Positions 1 to 6,104 of a DNA stretch of 6,137 bases are shown here, piece after piece. Source of the DNA: Actinomycetes bacterium (lineage in GTDB: Bacteria > Actinomycetota > Aquicultoria > CAJVYJ01 > JAUVQD01); the NCBI GenBank assembly GCA_030605305.1, contig JAUWIO010000056.1:1-6137 (forward strand), in the 5' to 3' direction. The position numbers and the translations under genes were made by a program. Under the pieces are notes generated by a model. The model worked only from the letters and a program-made list of their open reading frames with translations. It ran no database searches and was not told the origin of the DNA. Positions within the stretch are counted from its first letter, which is position 1; each line of letters opens with the position of its first letter.

Positions 1-1
1 A

Positions 2-1585
2 GACCTTCTCTTCACGCCGCTGTTTGTCGCGGAGGCGCGCGCGTCAGTTGAGAGGAGCACCCTTGCTGCCCGATAATTCCCCGACACGACTCTGATCGTC
101 GGCTGTCTGGACCGGCGCACAGACCACCTTTATAATGCGGCCGCTGTCATTCAAAACGGTCGAGTGCTCGACATCTACCACAAGCATCACTTACCGAACT
201 ACGGCGTCTTTGACGAGAAGCGCTACTTCACGTCCGGTCGGGACTATCTCGTGCTCGAAGTCGCCGGAGTGCACGTCGGCGTCAGTATTTGCGAAGATAT
301 CTGGCACGCAAGCGGACCACCCGGGATCGAAGTCGACGAGGGCGCCGCCGAAGTCGTCGTCAACCTAAACGCATCTCCATACCACATCGGCAAGGGAGGA
401 CTTCGCGGGGAAGTTCTGAGCGATTGGGCGACGACCCACGCGGCCGGAGTAGCCTACGTCAATCTGGTCGGCGGTCAGGACGAGCTTGTGTTCGATGGAG
501 CGAGCCTCGTCATAGGCGCGGATGGGCGACCGCTGGCCATGGGCAGCCAGTTTGAAGAAGAGCTGGTAGTGGCGGAGTATGACGCCGATATGATACTGAA
601 GCTGCGGGCGGAGCGGGGGGCCGACAGTGGCCGGACCGGCGAGGGAAGCCATAGCGTGAAGCAGTTGGCGGTCGGCGCCCCCCGAGCGCCCCGCGCGAAG
701 CGAGAAGTAACCGCTGTCAAAGAACTATTGGAGCCGGTAGATGAGGTTGCCGCCGCTCTAACGCTAGGGGTCACCGATTACGTGGCCAAGAATGGTTTTT
801 CCCAAGTCGTACTGGGCCTCTCCGGCGGAGTCGACTCCGCGCTCACGGCAGTCCTGGCCGTCGAAGCCCTGGGGGCCGAGAAAGTGACGACCGCTTTTCT
901 ACCCTCGCGATATACTTCCACGGCCAGTCTTGAGGACGCTGCCGCTCTGGCGGAGAATCTTGGAGTGGAGATGGAGACGGTCCCGATCGAGCCGATCTTC
1001 CGGACTTACCTGGACGCGCTAACGGGCGTATTTGCCGACCATCACGCTGATGTGACAGAGGAAAACCTGCAAGCGCGGATCCGCGGCAATATCTTGATGG
1101 CCATGTCGAATAAGTTTGGCTGGCTCGTCTTGACCACCGGGAATAAGAGCGAGATGAGCGTTGGGTACGCCACTCTCTACGGCGACATGAGCGGGGGGTT
1201 CGCGGTTTTGAAAGATGTCTCGAAGACGCTTGTATATCAGCTCTGCCGGCGGTTCAATGAGCGCAAGGGGCGCCAGATCATTCCGGAGCGGATCCTGACC
1301 AGGGAGCCCACGGCTGAGCTCCGCCCAGACCAGAAAGACTCCGACACCCTGCCGGATTACGATGTTCTCGACCCGATCTTGCGAGCATATATTGAAGAAG
1401 AGCGGAGCCCGGCTGAGATAATTGCCTCCGGGTGCCCGCAAGAGACTGTCGAACAAGTCATTCAGATGGTCGATCGAAGCGAGTACAAGCGGCGCCAAGG
1501 GCCTCCAGGCGTCAAGATCACCCCCCGGGCCTTCGGAAAAGACTGGCGCGTCCCCATAACGAACCATTTCCGCATCGGCCATTGA
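2..1585 (+). CDS. nadE: Glutamine-dependent NAD+ synthetase (5' end outside window, in-frame stop near left edge)
   Basis: This enzyme makes NAD+ from nicotinic acid adenine dinucleotide, ATP and glutamine-derived ammonia, the last step of NAD biosynthesis, in the cytoplasm. Two fused domains are visible. The first is a nitrilase-like glutaminase domain with the catalytic Lys in YHKHHLPNYG (codon 182-184) and the nucleophile Cys in VSICEDIW (codon 290-292); the catalytic Glu should lie left of the window. The second is an ATP-pyrophosphatase synthetase domain with SGGVDS at 821-838, then TTGNKSE and the conserved end RVPITNHF. The frame from base 2 reads family-like sequence (DLLFTPLFVAEAR), hits TAA at 74-76, then continues family-like in the same frame (FPDTTLIVGCLDRR, LYNAAAV). 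About 526 codons are present, so roughly 50 N-terminal residues are missing compared with the usual 550-590. The first possible start after the stop is GTG 164, inside a conserved strand and without a ribosome binding site, so it is unlikely to be the true start. If the TAA is real, this is probably a pseudogene. Confidence 0.9.
74..76 (+). other. In-frame TAA stop inside nadE
   Basis: The TAA interrupts the NAD synthetase frame within the glutaminase domain, between ...STLAAR and FPDTTLIVG.... Both flanks match the family in the same frame, so one substitution (for example GAA, CAA or AAA to TAA) explains it better than an indel. It may be a real nonsense mutation or a sequencing/assembly error close to the window edge. 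Confidence 0.8.
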
Positions 1586-1594
1586 GGCTTAAGT

Positions 1595-1610
1595 CCCCTG
1601 CATGTAGGGG
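1595..1610 (+). other. Small hairpin just after nadE, possible weak terminator
   Basis: CCCCTG (1595-1600) pairs with TAGGGG (1605-1610) around a CATG loop, with one G-U pair, 9 nt after the nadE stop codon. No T-run follows, so it is not a canonical Rho-independent terminator. It could still mark the nadE transcript end or protect it. The rest of the gap to the tRNA gene (1611-1696) shows nothing recognisable. Confidence 0.25.
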
Positions 1611-1696
1611 TAAAGACGCTTCCCTAGTAAATAACCGCTGTTTCTAACATAGTTTGGGCGCTTCAGGGGAAAGAATAAGAAGCTTCGTTCACTCAG

Positions 1697-1768
1697 AGCC
1701 CGCTGGGAGAGTCGAACTCCCGACCGTCCGCTTACAAGGCGGATGCTCTTCCTCTGAGCTAAGCGGGC
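1697..1768 (-). tRNA. tRNA-Thr (anticodon UGU)
   Basis: Read on the minus strand, a full cloverleaf folds. The acceptor GCCCGCT pairs with AGCGGGC. The D arm is GCTC/GAGC and the anticodon stem is TCCGC/GCGGA around loop CTTGTAA, giving anticodon TGT (Thr, reads ACA). A 5-nt variable region follows, and the T arm is GGGAG/CTCCC with loop TTCGACT. The length is 72 nt including discriminator U at 1697. The next bases are CTG, so the CCA end is not encoded and must be added by tRNA nucleotidyltransferase. The gene lies tail-to-tail with nadE and head-to-head with the STAS gene. Confidence 0.96.
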
Positions 1769-1783
1769 CGATAGACACGGATG

Positions 1784-1812
1784 ATGGTATCACTCGAAAC
1801 TCAAAAAATAAA
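1784..1812 (-). promoter_or_regulatory. Weak candidate promoter for tRNA-Thr
   Basis: On the minus strand upstream of the tRNA, TTTATT and TACCAT lie 17 nt apart. The -10 matches the consensus at four of six positions and the -35 at three. Predicted initiation falls roughly 8 nt before the mature 5' end. The AT-rich stretch could instead serve the divergent STAS gene, for which I see no convincing promoter. Confidence 0.25.
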
Positions 1813-1835
1813 TGGCCACAGCGAGGGGGAACTAA

Positions 1836-2198
1836 ATGGAGATGCGTGTTGAAGCCGAAGATCATGTCCCGATTTTAGATATTGAGGGCGAGATAGACCA
1901 TTTCGTGGCGCCGCGACTGCAACGGCAGATAGACGATCTGATAGAGAACGGCACAAAGAGCCTGGTTCTCGACTTTACAGAGGTCAACTATTTGGACAGC
2001 GGCGGTATCGGTGTCCTTTTCAGCGCCATGAAACAGCTCGTACCCCGTAGCGGCTACATGGGTATCGTCTGCAAAGATCAGAATGTTATCCGCATCCTTG
2101 AACTAGTCGGCCTCTTTGATGAGCGGACGAACGTATCCCTCTTTGAAGAGCGCGGCAGCGCTGTCGAGATGATCGGTAAACGCGTCGCGGTCGACTGA
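1836..2198 (+). CDS. STAS-domain anti-sigma factor antagonist (SpoIIAA/RsbV-like)
   Basis: This 120-residue single-domain cytosolic protein has the STAS pattern: an N-terminal beta strand (VPILDIEGEID), a central strand LVLDFTEVNYLDSGGIGVL, and the helix region that follows. Family members bind an anti-sigma kinase and release a sigma factor or similar partner; phosphorylation of a conserved Ser after Asp switches this off. Here the site is D54-S55-G56-G57, so Ser55 is the probable target, and Gly replaces the second Ser of the common DSSG form. The start ATG at 1836 has an AGGGGGA ribosome binding site 5 nt upstream; ATG 1842 is an in-frame alternative. No anti-sigma kinase, phosphatase or sigma gene lies next to it, so its partner cannot be named from this window. 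The arsR promoter begins about 30 nt after the stop, so it is probably not part of the metal operon. Confidence 0.88.
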   Translation: MEMRVEAEDHVPILDIEGEIDHFVAPRLQRQIDDLIENGTKSLVLDFTEVNYLDSGGIGVLFSAMKQLVPRSGYMGIVCKDQNVIRILELVGLFDERTNVSLFEERGSAVEMIGKRVAVD

Positions 2199-2228
2199 GT
2201 AAGACCAGGATTCCACCCCGCCCCTCCC

Positions 2229-2257
2229 TTGTCCAACGAATCTTTCCGGTTTAGCAT
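2229..2257 (+). promoter_or_regulatory. Candidate promoter of the arsR-ATPase operon
   Basis: TTGTCC (2229-2234) and TAGCAT (2252-2257) are separated by 17 nt, each matching the sigma-70-type consensus at four of six positions. Predicted initiation is near 2264, inside the ArsR-type dyad. Repressor binding there would block polymerase. Confidence 0.5.
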
Positions 2258-2284
2258 ATGAATAGATGTTCATATATTCATATA
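2256..2284 (+). promoter_or_regulatory. ArsR/SmtB-type operator with three half-sites
   Basis: ATATGAA (2256-2262) and TTCATAT (2269-2275) form a perfect 7-bp inverted repeat around a 6-nt spacer. This matches the TGAA-N6-TTCA core known for SmtB/CzrA-type operators. A third half-site, ATTCATAT (2276-2283), abuts it and also forms an 8-bp inverted repeat with ATATGAAT (2256-2263). The site overlaps the candidate -10 and start point and lies 22 nt before the repressor gene, so autoregulation is the obvious inference. Confidence 0.75.
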
Positions 2285-2306
2285 CTTACGGGAAGGGTGA
2301 GCGTTA

Positions 2307-2621
2307 ATGTCGGTGGGCGCCGAACAGATCATAGCTGTCAGTGGATCCGAGCTAGATAGCTTGGCCGATATATTTAAGGCTATCGGCGATCCCGGGCGCC
2401 TAAAGATCGTACATTCATTACTCGCCCGGGAGCTTTGCGTCCACGAGTTGGCACAGACCGTTGAAATGACGCCAAGCGCGGTTTCCCACCAATTACGGCT
2501 GTTGCGGGGGCTGAAATTAGTCAAACGCCGCCGTGACGGTCAGCGCATCTTTTACTCGCTTGACGATGCCCACATCTCCACCTTGCTTTCACAGGCGCTT
2601 GAGCACGTGAGGGAGGGCTGA
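2307..2621 (+). CDS. ArsR/SmtB-family zinc/cadmium-responsive repressor
   Basis: This 104-residue winged-helix metal sensor binds its operator as a dimer when metal-free and releases it on binding metal. The wHTH spans about residues 17-85 (IFKAIGDPGRLKIV, recognition helix SAVSHQLRLLRGLKLV, wing RRRDGQRIFYSL). The C-terminal helix carries D87-x-H89-x10-H100-x2-E103, the same spacing as the SmtB/CzrA alpha5 zinc site. In alpha3, ELCVHEL has C44 and H46; C44 aligns with the SmtB alpha3 Cys. No Cys or His lies in the first 35 residues, so an alpha3N site of the CadC/SmtB kind looks incomplete. ATG 2307 has GGAAGGG 9 nt upstream. The gene ends 3 bp before the efflux ATPase, so the two are surely co-transcribed. 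Zinc, cadmium or cobalt are the likely inducers; which one cannot be told from sequence alone. Confidence 0.93.
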   Translation: MSVGAEQIIAVSGSELDSLADIFKAIGDPGRLKIVHSLLARELCVHELAQTVEMTPSAVSHQLRLLRGLKLVKRRRDGQRIFYSLDDAHISTLLSQALEHVREG

Positions 2622-2624
2622 CTG

Positions 2625-4949
2625 ATGGAGATGCTCGAAGAACGCGATTTTAAGATACCGGTCCTTTGCGAAGGGAACGAGTGCGTCCGCTGCAGCCAAA
2701 AACTTAAGACCGGGCTGGAGGAAGTGAAGGGCGTGGCTCAGGCCCACCTCGATCCGGTCGGTTCGATCCTCACTCTTTCCTATGATGCGAACATCGTCTC
2801 CTTTGAGTCGCTCGAGAGGCGGGCCAAAGCTCTGGGGTGCGCTCTAGCGGAGCAGTTCGGTCACGAGACATACACTTTGACCGGCCTCGATTGTGCCGAT
2901 TGCGCCATCAAGCTCGAGGGAGCGGTCAGGAGGCTGCCGGGCATGGTCTGGACTTCAGCCAATTTCGCTACCGCCAAGTTGTCCATTGAGTACGAAGCGG
3001 ACAAGCTCGACCCGGCGCGAGTCATCAAAACGGTCGAGAACCTCGGCTACGGGGTCATGGAGGCCGGAAAGCCCGCGGAGGAACTTTCCTGGTGGCAAAG
3101 GCACAAACGGACCTTCAGCACGGCCATGTCCGGAGTCTTTTTGGCCGCTGGATTGGCCGGCTCTTACGCGGGGGCAGGGGGCTTGTCCGCCGATATCTCA
3201 TACGCTCTTTCGATCGTATTCGGCGGCTGGTCCGTCGCCAAGAGCGGTTTCTATTCGGTCAAGAACCGTACTTTCGATATGAATTTTTTGGTGATGGTGG
3301 CCGTTCTCGGGGCCATGGCTCTAGGTGAATGGGTCGAAGGTGCGGCTGTGGTCTTTCTCTTCTCTATCGGTAGCGCATTGGAAGCGGCCTCGATGGAGCG
3401 GACCAGGCGGGTTATCCGGAGCATGATCGAGCTGGCGCCCGCTGAAGCCGACGTCCGTCACGGTGACCACATCCACCGCAAACCGGTCGAAGAGATCGTG
3501 GTCGGCGACATCATCCAGGTCAAGCCGGGCGAAAAAATAGCGATGGATGGCTTCGTCGTCGCCGGTCGTTCGGCTGTCGATCAAGCATCGGTCACGGGTG
3601 AATCGATGCCGGTGGGGAAGGCCGAGGGCGACAAGGTCTTCGCGGCCACTATCAATCAGCACGGCGCGTTGGATATCCAGGTGACTAAATCCGTCGCCGA
3701 CAATACGATCTCGAAGATCATTCACATGGTTGAGCAGGCCCAGACGCATAAAGCGCCCACCCAGCTTTTTACTGAGCGGTTCGGCAGATACTATACGCCG
3801 ATCGTCATGGCCGCGGCCCTCATAACCGCCGTGGCGCTGCCGCTGTTGACCGGCGGGGACTTCGGTCCATGGCTGGAGCGGGCCCTGGTTCTTTTGGTCG
3901 TCGCCTGCCCTTGTGCTCTGATCATTTCGACCCCAGTGGCTCTGGTCTCGTCGATCGGAAACGCCGCCCGCCATGGTGTGCTGGTCAAGGGGGGCGCGTA
4001 CATTGAGGCGGCCGGTTCTATTGATGTGTTCGCATTCGACAAGACCGGGACATTGACGGCAGGGGAGCCAGAGGTGACCGACATTGTCTCACTCAATGGC
4101 TGGGATGAGGAAAAGATACTTCAATACGTCTGGGCGATAGAAGCGCGAAGTGAGCATCCGATCGCCCGGGCTGTCGATTTCGCCGCCAAGAAGCGGGCGT
4201 TGCAGCCGTTGGAATCGACTGATTTTCAGGCGATCCCGGGCAGCGGCGCCGAGGCATCGATCGGGGCGGACCGCTACTATGTCGGGAGCTGGCGGCTGTT
4301 CGAGGAGCGGCAGTTGCCGTTGTCCGCTAGGCCGGACATCTTCGAGCTGGAGAAAGAGGGGAAGACGGTCGTCTTGCTGGCCGGCGAGCATGAGCTCATC
4401 GGCGCGCTTGCGCTGGCGGATCGGATCCGCGAAGAGACGCCGGCAGCGTTGGCAGATATTCGGCGCGCCGGTGTCGGCCGGCTAATAATGCTGACGGGGG
4501 ACAATGAGCCCGCCGCCGCCCTGATAGCCGAGCAGCTTGGCATCGACTCTGTTCATGCCGGATTACTGCCCGAGGACAAACTTGAGCTCATCAAGGCGCT
4601 CGGGAGACGCTACGGTAACGTGGCCATGGTCGGCGACGGGGTCAATGATGCGCCGGCTTTGGCAGCGGCGACGGTCGGCATCGCGATGGGGGCCGCCGGC
4701 ACCGATGTGGCCCTGGAAACCGCGGACATCGCTCTGATGGCCGATGACGTGACCAAAATACCGTATACGATCGAGTTGAGTCAGCGGACGATGCGGGTGA
4801 TCAAGCAGAACATCGTTTTTTCCTTGGTGGTGGTCGCGGCGTTGATCTTGACGACTTTCGGCGGCTACTTATCGCTGCCGCTGGGGATCATCGGTCACGA
4901 GGGTAGTGCTCTCCTGGTCATCCTTAACGGGATGCGTCTTTTGCGCTGA
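2625..4949 (+). CDS. P1B-type heavy-metal efflux ATPase (Zn/Cd/Pb-type, CadA/ZntA-like)
   Basis: This 774-residue inner-membrane pump should expel Zn2+, Cd2+ or related cations using ATP. Two N-terminal HMA modules are present: a divergent one (about 9-76, C20-x-x-C23, extra C15) and a standard one (about 80-147, GLDCADC, C90/C93). Eight membrane segments follow: roughly 164-182, 190-208, 219-234, 236-256, 390-408, 417-440, and two between 730 and 771. The actuator loop has TGES (324-327). TM6 has C428-P-C430 with the x4-SxP spacing typical of P1B-2 pumps. The phosphorylated Asp is D472 in DKTGTLT; the N domain has SEHP (H511-P512), then MLTGDN and GDGVND (670-675). In TM7-TM8, the positions of ZntA Lys693 and Asp714 hold V737 and H758, and H758-E759-G760 recalls P1B-4 pumps, so metal specificity is uncertain. 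ATG 2625 has GAGGGAGGG 7 nt upstream. The 3' end overlaps ribF on the other strand by 26 bp. Confidence 0.95.
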   Translation: MEMLEERDFKIPVLCEGNECVRCSQKLKTGLEEVKGVAQAHLDPVGSILTLSYDANIVSFESLERRAKALGCALAEQFGHETYTLTGLDCADCAIKLEGAVRRLPGMVWTSANFATAKLSIEYEADKLDPARVIKTVENLGYGVMEAGKPAEELSWWQRHKRTFSTAMSGVFLAAGLAGSYAGAGGLSADISYALSIVFGGWSVAKSGFYSVKNRTFDMNFLVMVAVLGAMALGEWVEGAAVVFLFSIGSALEAASMERTRRVIRSMIELAPAEADVRHGDHIHRKPVEEIVVGDIIQVKPGEKIAMDGFVVAGRSAVDQASVTGESMPVGKAEGDKVFAATINQHGALDIQVTKSVADNTISKIIHMVEQAQTHKAPTQLFTERFGRYYTPIVMAAALITAVALPLLTGGDFGPWLERALVLLVVACPCALIISTPVALVSSIGNAARHGVLVKGGAYIEAAGSIDVFAFDKTGTLTAGEPEVTDIVSLNGWDEEKILQYVWAIEARSEHPIARAVDFAAKKRALQPLESTDFQAIPGSGAEASIGADRYYVGSWRLFEERQLPLSARPDIFELEKEGKTVVLLAGEHELIGALALADRIREETPAALADIRRAGVGRLIMLTGDNEPAAALIAEQLGIDSVHAGLLPEDKLELIKALGRRYGNVAMVGDGVNDAPALAAATVGIAMGAAGTDVALETADIALMADDVTKIPYTIELSQRTMRVIKQNIVFSLVVVAALILTTFGGYLSLPLGIIGHEGSALLVILNGMRLLR

Positions 4950-5856
4950 ACCAGGCCCGAGCTTGAGTCACGTCGTCGGTTATCTGTCGACTCAGGGCTT
5001 CCGGGGAAGGGAATTTCCGCTCGCTGCGGAGCCGCTTGGCTAACTCAAGCTTGATAGTCTTGCCGTATAGCTCGCGCTGATAGTCGAGGACATGGGCCTC
5101 ACAGGAGAATGTTTCGCCGCCGAAGGTCGGATTGTGGCCGCAGTTTATGACTGAAGGCAGGCGCTCGTCGCCAACCCGGAGGTAGCCGATATAGACCCCC
5201 TGGGCCGGCCCGCAAAGACCGGGAACGAATTCGATGTTGGCGGTGGGAAAACCTAAGCCCGCGCCGCGTCCCGCCCCGTGGACGATCCGTCCGGAAAGTG
5301 CGATGTGCCGGCCAAGTAAAGCCGGTATCTTATCGACGGACCCATCTCGCAAGTGACCTCGAACAACGGTGCTGCTGATAGTCGCATCAGCTGTTTTCTG
5401 CAGCGGAAAAGTCGTCACGGACATCTGACCGGCGCCGGCCTCTCGCAGCCAGGCCGCATCGCCCATGGCCCCGGCCCCGAACCGGAAGTTCTCGCCGACA
5501 AAGAGGTGGTCGACTTTCGCCTGGTCTCGCAAGATCTGCGTATAGAATTCGGCGGCTGAGAGCTTAGCGATCCGGCGGAATTTCAGAACGCAGACGTAGT
5601 CGAGGCCGAACTCTGCCAGTAACTCCAGCTTATCGTCTATGACAGTGAGGACGTCAAGCGGTTGAGTGGGTCGCAAGACTTCGCGGGGGTGGATATCGAA
5701 GGTCAAGAGCAGACTGGGTTGACCGGCCCGTTTTGCCTCCGCGACGGTAGCTTCGATAATTGCCCGGTGTCCGAGATGAACGCCGTCAAAAGTACCGATC
5801 GTGGCGACCGTCGGTGAATCAAAGTGCAGGTTCTCGTGTCCAATAATCGTTTCCAT
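4924..5856 (-). CDS. ribF: Bifunctional riboflavin kinase / FAD synthetase
   Basis: RibF converts riboflavin to FMN and FMN to FAD in the cytoplasm. The 310-residue length is normal for the family. The N-terminal adenylyltransferase half has GTFDGVHLGH (21-30), TFDIHP (52-57), VGENFRFG (120-127) and ISSTVVR (160-166). The C-terminal kinase half begins near 182 and has LGFPTAN (201-207), QGVYIG, NPTFGG (242-247) and the putative catalytic Glu E253 in CEAHVLD. Both halves look intact. ATG 5856 places about 15 residues before the first strand, as usual. There is no Shine-Dalgarno sequence, but a perfect TATAAT ends 7 nt upstream, which suggests a leaderless mRNA. The gene is not beside truB/rpsO, its common neighbours. 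It converges on the metal ATPase with overlapping ends and diverges from tRNA-Tyr. Confidence 0.96.
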   Translation of the reverse strand: METIIGHENLHFDSPTVATIGTFDGVHLGHRAIIEATVAEAKRAGQPSLLLTFDIHPREVLRPTQPLDVLTVIDDKLELLAEFGLDYVCVLKFRRIAKLSAAEFYTQILRDQAKVDHLFVGENFRFGAGAMGDAAWLREAGAGQMSVTTFPLQKTADATISSTVVRGHLRDGSVDKIPALLGRHIALSGRIVHGAGRGAGLGFPTANIEFVPGLCGPAQGVYIGYLRVGDERLPSVINCGHNPTFGGETFSCEAHVLDYQRELYGKTIKLELAKRLRSERKFPSPEALSRQITDDVTQARAWFSAKDASR

Positions 5857-5863
5857 CTCAGAG

Positions 5864-5891
5864 ATTATATAGATATCTCGAAGCGAAACAA
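5864..5891 (-). promoter_or_regulatory. ribF: ribF promoter, probably giving a leaderless mRNA
   Basis: On the minus strand, TTGTTT (5891-5886), a 16-nt spacer and a perfect TATAAT (5869-5864) precede the ribF ATG by 7 nt. Initiation at the usual distance falls on or within a base or two of the ATG. No riboswitch can fit between the promoter and the gene. Confidence 0.6.
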
Positions 5892-5932
5892 ATCGGCCCG
5901 GGGTATGAAGATAGGCGATCCACCCAGATAAA

Positions 5933-5961
5933 TTGACAAGGCCAAGAGCAATCGATACTAT
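5933..5961 (+). promoter_or_regulatory. tRNA-Tyr promoter
   Basis: A perfect TTGACA (5933-5938), a 17-nt spacer and TACTAT (5956-5961) sit just upstream of tRNA-Tyr. Predicted initiation near 5968 would leave a 5' leader of about 9 nt for RNase P to remove. This is the strongest promoter visible in the window. It fires away from the ribF promoter, with about 40 bp between the two -35 boxes. Confidence 0.8.
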
Positions 5962-5976
5962 CTGGTCTTGTGTTTC

Positions 5977-6058
5977 GGGGGAGTGCCCGAGTGGCCAATG
6001 GGAGCGGGCTGTAAACCCGTCGGCTTAGCCTACGTAGGTTCAAATCCTGCCTCCCCCA
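5977..6058 (+). tRNA. tRNA-Tyr (anticodon GUA)
   Basis: This is an 82-nt class II tRNA. The acceptor GGGGGAG pairs with CTCCCCC. The anticodon stem is GCGGG/CCCGT with loop CTGTAAA, giving anticodon GTA at 6011-6013. A long variable arm (CGGCTTAGCC region) follows, as expected for bacterial tRNA-Tyr. The T arm is GTAGG/CCTGC with loop TTCAAAT. The discriminator is A at 6058, followed by CAA, so CCA is not encoded. Confidence 0.96.
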
Positions 6059-6073
6059 CAAAGCCGGCTCGGG

Positions 6074-6104
6074 GCGCATCTGCGGCGTTAGGCTGCGGGT
6101 GCGC
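6074..6104 (+). terminator. Strong GC-rich hairpin downstream of tRNA-Tyr
   Basis: GCGCATCTGCGGC (6074-6086) and GCTGCGGGTGCGC (6092-6104) form an uninterrupted 13-bp stem with three G-U pairs and a GTTAG loop, 15 nt after the tRNA. No T-run follows, so it would be a U-tract-less terminator at best. The sequence also looks like the kind of dispersed intergenic palindrome common in GC-rich genomes; I cannot confirm this without the genome. The remaining bases to the window end show nothing I recognise. Confidence 0.4.

Noticed and set aside
164..166. GTG as the genuine start of the NAD synthetase gene
   Set aside because: It lies within a conserved strand of the glutaminase domain (GRVLDIYHKHH), has no ribosome binding site, and family-like sequence continues upstream in the same frame to base 2. 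A protein starting here would lack the catalytic Glu.
1019..1582. Open frame of 187 codons antisense to nadE
   Set aside because: It lies opposite the conserved synthetase domain and shows no domain or ribosome binding site.
1654..1878. Open frame of 74 codons on the plus strand
   Set aside because: It runs antisense through the tRNA-Thr gene and into the STAS gene in another frame. Its apparent peptide pattern is the antisense of the tRNA.
2281..2286. TATACT as the -10 box of the arsR operon
   Set aside because: It is a good -10 match, but no -35 lies 16-18 nt upstream, and initiation would fall on the ribosome binding site. The TTGTCC/TAGCAT pair fits better.
3321..3974. Open frame of 217 codons antisense to the ATPase
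   Set aside because: The ATPase frame is strongly conserved over the whole span. The antisense peptide is rich in Arg/Asp/Gly with no recognisable domain, a usual shadow in GC-rich coding sequence.
5861..5879. GAGAT/ATCTC inverted repeat over the ribF -10 as an operator
   Set aside because: The arms are only 5 bp in AT-rich sequence and no matching regulator is nearby; it could be chance.
5857..5932. FMN riboswitch upstream of ribF
   Set aside because: The likely promoter sits immediately before the ATG, and no conserved RFN-element sequence is seen. The space holds two divergent promoters.
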